The notes beneath the pieces are model-generated. The model saw only the letters and a list, made by a program, of their open reading frames with translations, made no database searches and had not been told where the DNA came from. From Karstenula rhodostoma CBS 690.94 (Eukaryota > Ascomycota > Dothideomycetes > Pleosporales > Didymosphaeriaceae), in assembly GCA_010093485.1 (NCBI GenBank), contig MU001505.1, positions 1,019,375-1,083,374 of the forward strand: 64,000 bases of DNA, in the 5' to 3' direction. A program made the translations under genes and the position numbers. Below are positions 45,750 to 57,510 of this stretch, in pieces. Numbering within the stretch: the stretch's first letter is position 1; each line of letters begins with the position of its first letter.

Positions 45750-46056
45750 ATGGGTCTACCGGCATGGATCATCCAGCCAGCTCGAAAAGAGTTTTGTGAA
45801 GGTGGAACTGGGACTATTGGAAGCGAGCGCGGTCAGGGCAACAAAGTATGCTATCCTTGTGCATTTGCAGCTAATCTAACAAACTTAGAATGGAATTCTC
45901 GTAACTAATGAGATCACCCTCGAGGAAGAGGTCAACCCTGGCGAAGGGTTGACTCTCGAGGGAACGATCACTACTATGTATTCCCTGGCTCTTGGTGGTT
46001 ATGTATCTCACCATCATGCATCCCCACTGTCGCCCTTGACCCTTAATCGCTCCTAA
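45750..46056 (+). CDS. Predicted small protein of 87 residues
   Basis: ATG at 45750, exon 1 to 45845, a 43-nt intron (GTATGC..CTTAG) and exon 2 45889-46056 with TAA. The phase closes exactly and the joined frame is open throughout. The protein starts MGLPAWIIQPARKEFCEGG and continues through an acidic stretch (NEITLEEEVNPGEGLTLEG) to a His-containing tail. No signal peptide, membrane segment or known domain was seen. Support comes from the intron model and from sharing an upstream block with the next gene, not from homology. A 42-bp imperfect palindrome lies in exon 2. It could also be the remnant of a larger gene. Confidence 0.4.
45919..45960. repeat. Imperfect 42-bp palindrome with CTCGAG ends
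   Basis: CTCGAG at both ends encloses GTCAACCCT (45931-45939), a 5-nt loop and AGGGTTGAC (45945-45953). Confidence 0.8.
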
Positions 46057-46346
46057 GTCAGCTCTCCCACATCTATGTCTCAATCTCCTTCTACAGCCGT
46101 TATTTTATGTAAATAGTCTACAAATAGTCGAATTGCATCAGTTAGATGAGTTTGAGCTCTCTTCACCTCATGTCTTGGACCCGAATGTGCGTCTTTCTTG
46201 CATTCCCCCGGAGGTAAACTTGCATCTGCGTCCAATCACCTGTAGACCGCCTGGCAACCGCGCGTAATATTGATTGAAAGGGCAAGCGCGTTGCAATGCC
46301 TCACAAGTCTTCTTGTCTGCTATTTGCCCGCGGAACCGCAGTCTAA

Positions 46347-46540
46347 CTGGCACCGTGATGGTGGAAGCAAAGCTGAAATAGCATCCATCGGCACCATGTG
46401 AAGCCGCCTCAAAAAGCAGGGATTGCTTATGCCCGAATCGACAACCTCCCTGAGCTGACGGATTGGCAATTTCATGATATATCATGCACGTCCTCCGTCA
46501 CAAGGCTGGAACGTCCTTCACCGGTCGCCTTCCTGCATGT
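46347..46540 (+). repeat. Duplicated upstream block, copy 2
   Basis: Diverged counterpart of the block at 45505-45720, here immediately upstream of the membrane protein gene whose ATG is at 46557. Confidence 0.75.
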
Positions 46541-46556
46541 TCTTCCTCTTTGGACT

Positions 46557-47338
46557 ATGGACACTATCTATCGCATTCCAGCCCCTTTACCCCCTACCTG
46601 CGCGGTAATCAGCGGCCTACTTGCCCTTTTGCAGGTTTCCCATCCATGGACACTAGAGTCTCTACGTAAACGGACTTTACACCGCATAACGTTTGTCATC
46701 ATTTTAATTTTCCTTTACATTGTTGCTATCGGCGTTACCTTCAGCTACTGGATGAAGCCGCACGGATGGTGGTCATATCTAGCACTCCGGTCACTGTTGG
46801 AATGTTCCTGGCTCAGTGGCATAAGTGGTCCAGTTAGTCTCTAGAGCTATTTAGAATCCTTATTGACAAGAGTCTAGATCCTCCTTTTTTCGAAGCTTTT
46901 CGAGGATGGCCCCCGCATCGCCCTCAAAACTTCTGCGGCCGCTGCCGTTTTGCTCCAAATCCTGGGTTTCGGACTCTCAATGAAACCTGAGTACGGTCCA
47001 ACAGGGAGAACCTTCACTTTTGCTGGAACCCTCATTTTCCACTTCAACGCGGCCATCGCAGTCAATTGCCTTCACCTGCATTCCAGGTACTGGGGCCCAA
47101 GGGTTATAGTTCTCACAGTTACCTTCACAATGGCAGCTTTTGGCATTGTAGGGATTCAAATTGGATGCAAAGACAACGACGACTGGTTCCTTCTGGTAAG
47201 TCAATAACGGAGAATATGTTCATAGACTAATCCAAACAGGGGAACAATATCTTGGACTGTTTAGTGAATTTGGTTGTAATCGTGTTGCAACTCATCCAAC
47301 GTTATATTCAATTCATCGCTTTGAGGTCGCGAAATTGA
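46557..47338 (+). CDS. Predicted multi-pass membrane protein, function unknown
   Basis: Exons 46557-46832, 46878-47195 and 47240-47338 join in phase 0 to give 230 residues. Introns are 45 and 44 nt; the second has a good GTAAGT donor and CTAAT branch, while the first donor (GTTAGT) is weaker. Six or seven hydrophobic segments cover most of the chain, for example ITFVIILIFLYIVAIGVTFS, ALKTSAAAAVLLQILGFGLS, FTFAGTLIFHFNAAIAVNCL, VIVLTVTFTMAAFGIVGIQI and CLVNLVVIVLQLIQRYIQFI. The layout resembles fungal RTA1-like or other seven-helix proteins only in outline; I cannot place it in a family. An upstream in-frame ATG at 46398 is less likely because it lies in the duplicated block. Confidence 0.6.
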
Positions 47339-48324
47339 AAATGCGTCTTCAGAAATTGCAGACATACTTGAGTAAATTGAAATATTTGGATACGATGCCC
47401 TTACATGTTTTGCACGAAGAACTGCCTGATGACTCTTTCTAAATGCTATGCCGACAAGATGAGGACATGGTGGCTTGGGTGGAGAATTTGTACTGAAGCG
47501 CGCCGCGCACATACCCATGTGAAGCACTTATGCATGAGACGAGTGACCAATTTAGGTTCATGCTCGGGTTCGCATCCGCCATCGGAGATTCTGCAGCCCA
47601 TCAATGACCACATATATTCTCAACCTCCGCAGTCTTCTTGCCATCTTCTCATCTTCCTTACCAGCCACCCATTTACTAAATCATCTGGTCGTAGACAATG
47701 GACGAACTGCCGGGGACACGTAAAAATTACACGGCGATGAATCAACGCTTTGGTATTTCATCCTTTGAACTCAGCAGAGCCATACTGACCACACCTTAGT
47801 AAAGGGGACCTTATACGAAACAAACCCAGGATGAAGAAAAGGTCTTCCAAGGACACAAAGGATTCCGCTCCCAGCTCTTCTCAGGGGGATCTCGCTGAAA
47901 AAAAGGGAGTTAGGGATAGGGCGGTTTTAAAGTAATATATAGAGATCCCGGGAGAGGAGGTATAAAAACTATATTCAGAATCTAGATAATTTCTTCTTAA
48001 ATATATATTAATAGAGTAATTAAATTGAATAGTTTAATTGTGTACATGTTATGCACCGTGAGGTAATAAGACCTCCCCCGTGTGACACGCTCGTGCAGGT
48101 GGGTCTTCTACCCCGCATGTAAAGGAGTCACACATCAATTACGTCGTTTAGTCTCTGGTTGGTTTGACATCTCTAAGCGCTGCGGCGCGGTTGTTTTCTC
48201 TATACGATTCGGATTCGCTACCCCGCATGTGTGCCGCTACAACCCAGATTAAATAAGCATAGCGGAGAAACGAGCTGGTTTAGCTGACAAGCGACAACTC
48301 TGCCGGCTTCACACCTATCTCAGT
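47339..48324. other. Intergenic region with AT-rich island
   Basis: No gene seen. About 47930-48060 is strikingly AT-rich (TATATA and TTAATA runs). The 12-mer TACCCCGCATGT occurs twice (48109-48120 and 48219-48230) just upstream of the APH-type gene. Confidence 0.6.
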
Positions 48325-49391
48325 ATGTCCAACCAAAGCCAAACAGACAATTCTATCCCGGTGTATACTATTGATGCATCAATCTCGGCGTTATTCACTT
48401 CTCACACAACAACAACTCAAGGAGAGTGTGACAAGCGAGCGACGTCTCTTCTTTCAGCCCCCGTTACGCCAGTTCCAATTCAAGGAGCATTCAGCTACAC
48501 AGTTGTTGGAGGGTCTCCGCCCAGCCTTGTTCAGTTTCGATGCTCAGAGTCAGACATTGATATGAAACTCCTTCATCTCGCTCGCTCAATTCATGGTGGC
48601 TTAGTTGCCAGCACCATCAGTCATGGCCATATTGGGCTTTCTCAGCCTCTTTCCATTTACATCATTGAAAGGCTGCCAGGCATCACGTATATGGAGTCGT
48701 GCCTTACGAATGGTGTAACTGCAGCACCTCCAGAACAGTCTCAGCGACAGAAAAACACTGTCATAGATTTCGCACGGTAACTTATATCCCTTAATACACC
48801 ACATCATATACGTCAACTAACATCCTTGTTAGTTTCTTTGCTGCCTCCTGGAAAGCTCCACAGCCAATGGAGGCCCACTCGGTTCAGGACTCCTTCATGA
48901 GCAAGCTCCAGTTGCTCGCCCAAAAACTGCCTTCCCGCTTTTCTGATTCGGTGGAAGAGCTTAGCAACAATCTTAGCTTACTCTTCTCCGAAGGGTACCC
49001 CGCCGTCCTAACCCACGGCGACTTATGCGAAATGAACTTTCTGGTTGACCCAGAAACGGGCCACCTAACGGGCGTCATTGACTGGGCTGAAGCTGGAATT
49101 CTGCCATTTGGATGTGCGTTATGGGGCTTGGAGAATATATTAGGATTCATGGACAGACGTGGGTGGCACTACTTTGACAGCTACCAGGAATTAGAGGACC
49201 TGTTTTGGCGGTCATTTAAGGACTCTGTCGGCGAGACTTTGGACGGAAAGTGGAGAGCCATCCAGGTTGCGAGACGAATTGGTATCTTATTTCGGTACGG
49301 TTTTCGCTGGGATGAAGCGTTACGGGAGAGGATCATCGTCGAGAACGATTCAGATATGAAGTACTTGGATGCCTTTATAATAGGAACTTGA
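48325..49391 (+). CDS. Aminoglycoside phosphotransferase-like (APH) kinase
   Basis: Protein-kinase-like fold phosphotransferase of the APH/choline-kinase group, large in filamentous fungi and mostly of unknown substrate. Exons 48325-48776 and 48833-49391 join in phase 2 across a 56-nt intron to give 336 residues. The catalytic motif is intact: THGDLCEMNFLVD (HGDxxxxN with the metal-binding Asp), then GVIDWAEAGILPFG in place of DFG. The N-lobe is weaker but includes a plausible hinge (SIYIIERLPGITYME). After the catalytic core the helical C-lobe continues to a normal end. It is not evidence of antibiotic resistance. It lies next to AT-rich, relic-like DNA. Confidence 0.85.
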
Positions 49392-51349
49392 AGGTAGCTC
49401 AAGTCCTGATCTATACTTGGATGGAATCAAGCCTCTTTACGCCCGAGCTCGGCGTTTGAACTATACCCTTGCAGCTGATGAATAGGGTGTTGTCTCGCTC
49501 ATCAACACAGTAATTCTCAGCAGGTGCTTGGCCAATGCTTGTTCGGATGGTTCCGTCAGCTGGCTGCTGGAGGATAGAGATGGATGCAAGCTGCAGCGCC
49601 CTGCTCAGGTGACTACACCCTCACGTGCCTCTTAACCTTAACCTTTTCCAGACTTGGCGGCTTGGCAATACCGTCCGATCCTAGGCCCGCATTGCTGCTT
49701 GCAACTCTAGGTCTAAACCAAAGATAAGTTCCTCCTCAGCATATGAACTTGGTGTACGTGTTCGCAAGCTCGACGGCGTAGTCAGGCTGCGTTCGGCTCT
49801 GAATGATTCTTTCCGCAACACCGGCGCGCCGTCGTTATCGCTGTTATCAATTAACACCTCTTTTCTTCTACGCATGCCTGACCGCATAAGTTTCCACGTA
49901 CTCGTTAATCGATTGAGCGGCATAGCCTTACGTCAGTCAACCGTGCCCTCTCGCAGTATGTCGTGCGACACGGAGCCCTACGGAGTCCCTCCCCCTTCGC
50001 ACCTGACAAGCTACAGAATCTCCGTATTCGCACCGCATGAACGAGCATGTAAGATCATCAGAGAGGTCTGTGTTGGCATCACAGGGTTTTCACTAGAGCG
50101 CTATCCACGTTTCGAGGCGATGAGCAATGCACGACGGGCGCTGAAAGGCAAAAGCGTCCATGCCACGGCCAGTGGCCGTCTTACTCATTTATGTGAGGAG
50201 TGTTTTCGATTTATTGAACACGAGTTCAGTAAGTGGAAGAAGATCATCCGGGGAGAACAACAGACAAGGACACTTCAGCGTTTCGACTTTGACAGCGATG
50301 TCAGCACCCTGTGGTAAGGCAGGTTGCAAGATCGATACTACCTACACGCTGGAAACTCTCCATTTCATATCATCTCATTGAAGAGACGGGATGTTGTTCA
50401 CGTCACTAAGCCTCTCCAAGTTCCACCGTCGAGTACTCTAGAAAAGTTCAGAATATTCTCCATCCCCATTCTCAGTAGATGGGATCTTTGGTGGCTTGAC
50501 ACATCATAAACAGGCTTTCTACAGTCTCGAGACGCTGTAGGCTATGCGCATCAAGCGGATGTACGTTTCAGTATTTCTTCCAGTTAGCCTCAGGGCCGGG
50601 CTGACGAAGGCCTGTCTCTTAGGGGAAGGTGAACACCGGCGACACAGTATTAGGTTAAGATTATAAACTTATATAGTAGCCTAAGTTACTCTAGGGTTAA
50701 CTATTCTATATCTGACTAGCAGAGGATCCGGTCTCTATGTTCCCATAAGAGGCCTGTCACTTGTTAAGCACAACGTCGCCTCGTCGATGGAAAACCAAAC
50801 ATTCCCAGGCGCGATACTAGTCTGCGTGACCTGGGGCAGTTAAAGACAAGAGCTTCAACGCGTCCCATCGTGCTCCTTAAGCCTATCACGATTTGATTTA
50901 TGAGATTCAGAACCACCTTTTGCCTTCTGGTCCCGGTCAAGCACACTCTCTAGTAGGACTTGACACTCATGGCTGGCTAAGGTGGTGCTTTATGGATTCT
51001 GTTGTTTTGCAAAAGACTATACCTGTAATACTGAAACATAACTTTCTTCACCCTGCTGTTTAAGAAGCGTGTGTTGGCTGTTGTGTTCCCTATCATGCTG
51101 ATGACGATCAGGTCATTAATCTCCAGTTAAAAAAAGCACCGCTACAGTTGTATAACCCTCACTACAGCACAAAGTGAAAAGCGAGATGACACCATCGCAA
51201 TAAGAGTGAACCTCACAGGATGAGAGTAATTGGCTATATACAAGGTGTTCTGACAGGGTGGAGGGTGAGATGATTAGGAGACGAGGGAGACAGGTAGGTA
51301 GGATGAAAGGTAGAACGCTACATCGAACAGCCCAGCAGGTGCAGCGAGT
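49392..51349. other. 2-kb region without a recognised gene
   Basis: Short frames at 49681-49923 (minus) and 49874-50317 (plus) are open but show no family features. The DNA around 50640-50760 is AT-rich. It may hold decayed sequence. Confidence 0.45.
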
Positions 51350-53697
51350 CTATTTGTTCGCCTTGGAATCATGACCTATGACGGGGTTGTGGCCTGGCGG
51401 GATCTTTGAGTCCGACTCGAGAAGCTCATCAGGCTTGTCTGTGATACTGTCAGCAATCTGTCCCTGTGGCGGGGAGGCTGTAAAGGAACTTACCGTGTCT
51501 CGCATACAGATGGTACTCCTCGTCAGCATACTTGCCCACGCGGCCAGACTCCACATCCTTCCTCGTCAAAGCGAGCTTGCTCTTCGGCAGACCCATGCTG
51601 CCTAGATACGCAACCGAGGTCTTCCACTCGGTCTCTTTCCGCTTGGAGTCCCACTTGAGCTCCTCGGCCATGAGGTCGATGACCACGGGTAGAGCCTCAA
51701 GCGCAGCCTGCGCGTTCAAGAACGCAAGGCGCATGCGTCGGGCAATGACGTCCGCAGCTGTCTGCGCATACTCGTGGCGCACGCAGTAGCGCACCTCGCC
51801 GTCAATGTATGGGTACAGCTCGGAGATTCGCTTGCCGCGGACAGGGAAACGCTGCTCGGTAGGGCTGGACAGCGATGCAACAGTCCATGCGCGGTCACCG
51901 TAGGCAGTGCACAGGTACTTTGCGATTTCGGTCTCGATGCCGTAGTGCTGAACAAGGTTGATGAAGAGGGTCTTGGAGTAGCCATGGGCGCCAATCAGAC
52001 GAACGCGGTGTGTCTGGCATGTGCCGTCCAAAGGAGCCTCATCGAGGACTTCGGTTCCGCTGACACGGGGGGCGTTTGTGAGAGGCTTGGCTGTGAGACC
52101 GAACTCCTTGATCGCTTCGTCGACAGTCTCCTCAGCCATCTCGCGGTACGTGGTCCATTTGCCACCGGCGCAGGTCAGCAGACCAGAGGCAGACGTAGTG
52201 ACCAAGTGGTTGCGGACGAGACCTTCTGTCTTGCCTGCTTTGGGATCGCGCACGAGGGGACGAATGCCGGACCATGCGGCGAGAACATCGCCTCGGCGTA
52301 CGGCGATGTCAGGTTGCAGGTAGCGGCGAATCTCCTTGAGAATCCAATCGATCTCGTCCTCACCGGCGACCGGATCCCTAGTGACGGTGGTAGCCGAATC
52401 AGTCGTACCAGCGATGGTGTTGCCTTGCCAGGGGAGGAAGAAGATGACTCTGCCATCAGACGTGGACGGGTCAATCAGTCCCATATTCGCTGGGCTGAAA
52501 TAGCCAGGGAGAATGACATGTACACCGGAGCTCGGTGCCACAATTTCTTCGATTGACGGTTCATCGAGCTTGCGAATAGAGTCTGTGAAAGGTCCTGTCG
52601 CGTTGATGATACCCTTTGCCCTAATTGTGAATTCCTCAGACTTGTTGCCGTTCAGCTCAGTGATGCAGTCCTTGACACGCGCGCCATTGAGTCTTCCAGA
52701 AGCGTCTTTCTCGAGGCCGGTAACCTCCATGTGGCTTACGACGGTCGCACCGTACAACGCCGCGGTCATGGCGAGGGAGACGTTCATCCGAGAGTCGTTG
52801 TGTGCACCATCTTACACAATTAGCGCCACATCACGGAACGAGGGTTGAGCCACCTACCGTAGTAGACCAGAGCACCGAAAAGGTTGTCCTTCTTCAACAT
52901 GGGGAATGCGTCCAGAGCCTTGCTTTTGGTCAAGAAGTATGAGCTCTCAATGTTCTCCGAGCCAGCCAAGAAGTCGTAGAACTTTGTACCAGCCCAGAAG
53001 TAGGGGGCCTGCCACCACTTCTGGATAGGAATCATGATCGGTAGCCATTGCGAGAGATGCGGGGCGGTGTCCAAAAAGTAGCGTCGTTCGCGGAGTGCTT
53101 CGACCACCAGCTTGTACCTGTAGCATTGCGCTTAGCACGGTCGCATGTGAGGGAGTGTCCGCCTTACTGGTTGTAGTCCAAATTCCACACGGCCTTTTCC
53201 AAGTATCGCACACCGCCGTGCACAAGCTTTGTGCTCTTGCTGCTCGTTCCACTGCTGAAGTCGTCTCTCTCCACAAGCGCGACCTTCAATCCTCGCGTCG
53301 CAGCATCGAGTGCGATGCCAGTGCCGGTCGCACCTCCTCCAATGACCAACAGATCGTATGGCTCTTCTGCACCCTTCTCCTCAGCGGCATCTGCAGCACC
53401 CGCGCCACCAGAGCCCCAACCAATAGCACCCTTGATCTTGTCTGAAGCGCCGGACAGTACGCCAGAGCTTCGCTTCAGATCCGCAATCTGCTCCTCTCTC
53501 GACTTCGCATTGGGGAAGCTGGGCGGACGGAACACGCCGCCCTCGCCGTACGTGGGAGGTGGGACTTGTGCAGCCTCGAGGCCGGGGATGTCGCGGGGAC
53601 GGTAGATGGAATAGAGCGCCGCTCCTCCAACAAGACCAGCTCCCGTGGTGTAGAGCAGCGGCCTGAGGATGCGACTTCCGCGCGCGCGCGTCGCCAT
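51350..53697 (-). CDS. GUT2: Mitochondrial FAD-dependent glycerol-3-phosphate dehydrogenase
   Basis: Oxidises glycerol 3-phosphate to dihydroxyacetone phosphate and passes electrons to ubiquinone at the inner mitochondrial membrane. Four exons, 53697-53168, 53117-52858, 52810-51494 and 51438-51350, give 731 residues with all phases matching. The N-terminus is basic and hydrophobic ([20 protein letters not shown]), fitting import and a membrane anchor. The FAD-binding Rossmann motif follows at about residue 115 ([20 protein letters not shown]), then [20 protein letters not shown], and further family blocks [42 protein letters not shown] and [16 protein letters not shown]. The C-terminal DAO-C-like region is complete. 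Length is normal for ascomycetes. Confidence 0.96.
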
Positions 53698-54688
53698 ATT
53701 ACTGAAGTTTCTTGAAGACCGTCTTCCAGATCAACAACAATGCGCTGTCCTTGTGCAGGGCGCGCGTCGCTTTTTCTTCTTCCTCGTGTACTGAAGAGCA
53801 CTTGGTATAAAGATAGTTCAACAATGACTGGAAGCAAACTGAGGCGCCAGGCCGCTTTCACAAGCGCAACGGTATCAGCTCCCTCGAAGCGCCGGAAACT
53901 GGATGCAGGCGACAGCTCACCTAAGATGGTGTTCAAGACAGCATGACGAGCAGCGAGCAAGAGTAAGCAAAATTTTCCGGTTAGTGTCGGCGTGCCAACA
54001 GGGAGGTGGAGGATAATTGTGGGCTTGCAAAGGTCGCAGAGTGAATGACGAAAGACGCGACTTGGGCTGGGGCGGAAGCACTCGGCAGAAGATCAACCCC
54101 GAGATTCGAAAGATTGGAACAACTGCAGCCGGCCCATAATTGCGGCGATGCGTTGGCAGTGTTCCGCGGTTTTTCTCTTTGCTTTTCTACTGTCCCTGGA
54201 GCTGCCGTGGCATCGCTGTCGTCCTGCGCGACTTCATTGTTGCTCAATGACGGCGTGTTGGCCCACTGTTTCGCAGAGCCTCACCAAGCTCAATTGCGAT
54301 CGATCGTCACAAAGCCCCACCTGGAGCCACCCCCACGCCCAGTGCGGGATGGCGAGCCCCATCGTAATGCCCCATGGCAAGGATAGTTCAAATATCATTA
54401 CCCCATATTGATGTATATTTGATCCGGATTGCGTGCAGATGGGCAGTGTGCAATGTGCTGAGCAAAATTTGTCTCATTGTTCGCTGCTCACATCTCGAGT
54501 CATGTGTGGATATACATTCTTCAACTTCCCACGTGCCTCTGCATCGACCGATTGGGACGCAACATCGCCCGACATTCCCCACAGAAAAAGCCGGCTTCCG
54601 GACGCCCTACTCCGCCCTCGCCAACTTTCCCATCAGGCACTCCCATAATTCCATACCCACTCTCATCCCCTTCCCCACCCACTGCACT
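53698..54688. other. GUT2 upstream region
   Basis: 1 kb between GUT2 and the 3' end of the VTC5-like gene. Short frames only; the GUT2 promoter must be here. Confidence 0.5.
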
Positions 54689-57510
54689 TCAGAAGCCCCT
54701 AAACACCCAAATGGAAAACAAAATGTCCACCACCACGTTCGCCGTAAAAACCACATACACCACTCCCCTATGCGCCCACCCTAGATTCTTCCTCCTCAAT
54801 TGCATGCTAACAATAGCTATGACGCCCAGTATGAGGTTGATGACCGTTCCCAGCATTACTACAAAGTCAACAACGCCCACCTCTTTCTTACGACTCGTCA
54901 TCACCATCGTACCCAGGAGTGCGTCAATAACGAGCGCCATGGCTAAGCATGTCGTATAAAAATATAGCTTCGTTGTTTCAGCCTTGTGCCGGCGATCTTC
55001 GAGCTCCCGGAGAAGACTGCGGTGTTCACGAGCAGTCTCACGTCGTTGAGAGAGGAGAGCTTCGATATCATGCTGCGGATCGTGGTATTTACGGAATAGG
55101 CCGCTAAAGTAGCCTTGAGTGCGTGGTGTCGCATCAGAAGAAGCGAATGTGCCATAGCCGTTTGGCGGGTTGACTGGGGAATCTTCGCCGTCACTACTTT
55201 CGGCGGATGATGCGCAAGAGTCTTCTTCCGCATGTTCCGTGATGCCGAACAGCCTCCGTGTCTGTTTTGCCAGTCCTTCGAAAAGCTCTTGTCCCGGGAA
55301 TTTGACTTCGGCGTCGGGGTCTACGTAGATGTAGTAGCCCTCGTCTTCATCTTCGGGATTGTCATACTCGTTCCAGTAGCGTTGTTGTTCCGGCTGTGCC
55401 TGTTCCGGGACCGCAGATGATTTTCTCTTCTTGCGGAATGCTCGCAATGGCGGAGCTTCTTCCACGGAAGTGGCTGACGTATCATGCAAGGGCGTTGACG
55501 GGCTCGAATGACCTCCGGTGGATGCACCTGGCGTTCCGGGTGCCGAATGTCGGGATGACCCAGTCGTGCTATTTGCTTTTCGACGTTCTCGCTTCGTTGT
55601 TGGTGGGAGCTTTCGAATATCTTTTTCAAGCAAGGGTGTCTGGGAAATTTAGTGGCATTCCAACCAAAGTATGCCTAAGGAAGGTACTTTGACTCACCCA
55701 AATCGGTGCAGACATCGCCATTGGTCTGCAGCATGCCCATACTGCTTGCGCTTGTAGTGAAAAACCACGAACTCGTTCCACCTATTGGTATCAGTGTGTG
55801 TTCATGTGACGACTGTTATCAACATACCAGATGACTGTGGTCTAAAGTCTGTATCAGTGCTGATGCATGCGCACCTTCCTTCCGGATCTCCAAGATAGCG
55901 TAGGGAAAGCTGATAGATCCCGTGCGACCAGCGGACATCCAATCCTCGGTGCTCAAGTTCTCGTGCAGCGAGCTGTTCATGAATACATCTCTGTCCAGCG
56001 TAGCCCACATACCACCCGCGCCGTTGTTTTGTAGGCCCATGAACCTAGTGCGCTTGGAGCAGATCCCTACAATCGGTCTGACACCCTCGTGGCCCTCCAG
56101 CCACTGACGAGCCGCACCAACGGTCGCCGAAGTATCAGTAGTTGGGTGCGATTCATCGTTTGCCTGTACACTTCGTAGGTTCAGCTCAGCTAGAGGCACA
56201 TATGTGTCGAGGAAGCCTGGCAAATGCTTTCTGTCTACCTTGGCCGTGAGTACGTCTTCAGGCGACTTCTCAAGATCGAGCGCGAGCGCGGCGTCGCCAG
56301 AAGAAGTCCAACGAGCATTGCCAGCAGCTTTTACTGTCAAGGTGCCCGCTGTGTCTTCGCCAGAACCAAGTGAGCTGGCGTTTTGTTTGATGGCGAACGA
56401 CTCCGGATGGTCAAGGATCAACAGACCCACACCATCTTCGCGGCTTAAGAACCGGTCGGTAGTCGCAGAGGACATCCGACGGAGGGAAGTTGCTTCGGGT
56501 GAATCCCTCGTTGTAGGTGGGCTGGACGTTGCGGTGATACGCATATGTTGCAATAGAAGCACCTCAACCTCAACAATATAGTCTGGATGTATCCAGTATG
56601 TAGCCTTGCTTCCGCGGGGCCCTAGTGGCGTTAAAGACAGTGCAACATCGAAATCAAGTTCACTGCCATCCTGGCAAGTCTGAGCAATCCGCCCGGTAGG
56701 TGATGAAGGCCTCACGCCATTGGGAGACTCGGATGCGCTAGCGGCATCGAAACGGGCGCGCAAAGCACCAAGAACTTCAATGTATTGATCCAGGAGGTAC
56801 CCCAGGTCCAGCTGGTAGAAGCTGGTTGGACTACTTGTGACTTCACTCCTGAACTGGCGTTCCAGTTCGGCGTCCTTTGTCCAACGTCTGTACTTTTTCA
56901 GTATCTTACGAAATCCCGTTCGCTGAGCGACTTGGAAACGTGATAATGCGCGAATTTCTTCGCCCGCCCTGCTCAGTGTTAGTGGTGCTCGGAATAGCGA
57001 CGAAGGGGCAACGGCCGCGGCTATCCAGAGCCTGAATTCTCAGTACGGAAAGCCGGTCCGTCTGCAAACAATTGCCGCCGAACAAATCAAAGTACTCACT
57101 TATTCACGTCTGCGTCAATCTTGGCGAATTTCTCGACTATGCTGGCAGGGAGCCGGTTACCGTGCGCGCGTCGCGACTGCAGGCGCTTGAGGCCTTTGTA
57201 AATGTGCTCTAACCTGCGCTGAATCTCTCCACTCTTGCTTCGGACGAATAAGTTGATGCGGTCATGTTGAGCCTTTAGGTCGCGATAGAAGGTGCCACCG
57301 AAGGCTATCTCGCTCGACCCCCCCTGGCCCGGGATAGAGAGCGCTTTGCTAGTTCCAGATGTCGTCTGATGTTTGATAAGATGTTTGAGGTAGTCGTAGT
57401 CAATGTTGTCTGGAGCTCGTTAGCGTCTTGGTGTGTGGACAGTGACGTCGATGCTTACAGTGAGCCCATTCTGGCGTAGAGCGCTGGCGCAGCGTATCGC
57501 CGTATTTCAT
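54689..57510 (-). CDS. VTC5: SPX-domain protein, Vtc5-like
   Basis: Probable subunit of the vacuolar transporter chaperone complex, which makes polyphosphate; the SPX domain senses inositol pyrophosphates. Five exons, 57510-57459, 57409-57100, 56968-55828, 55781-55698 and 55639-54689, give 845 residues with phases closing. SPX is at about 1-165: MKYGDTLRQRSTPEW, NIDYDYLKHLIKH, RINLFVRSKSGEIQRRLEHI and RTGFRKILKKYRRWTKD. A long middle domain follows, ending in LVERVRGFSLQAQAVWACC and PLLEKDIRKLP, with an acidic disordered linker. Three hydrophobic helices close the protein (CLAMALVIDALLGTMVM, VMLGTVINLILGVIAIVSM, VVYVVFTANVVVDILFSIWV). No catalytic polymerase motif was recognised, consistent with Vtc5 rather than Vtc4. 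Length fits. Confidence 0.85.

Noticed and set aside
49681..50317. Two open frames (80 and 147 codons) 5' of GUT2's 3' end
   Set aside because: They overlap on opposite strands, match nothing I know and show no splice partners. They could be relics, so only the region is listed.
55698..55781. Alternative frame WNEFVVFHYKRKQYG in VTC5-like exon 4
   Set aside because: It reads well, but neither splice junction keeps that phase; the VERVRGFSLQ frame joins both neighbours in phase 0.
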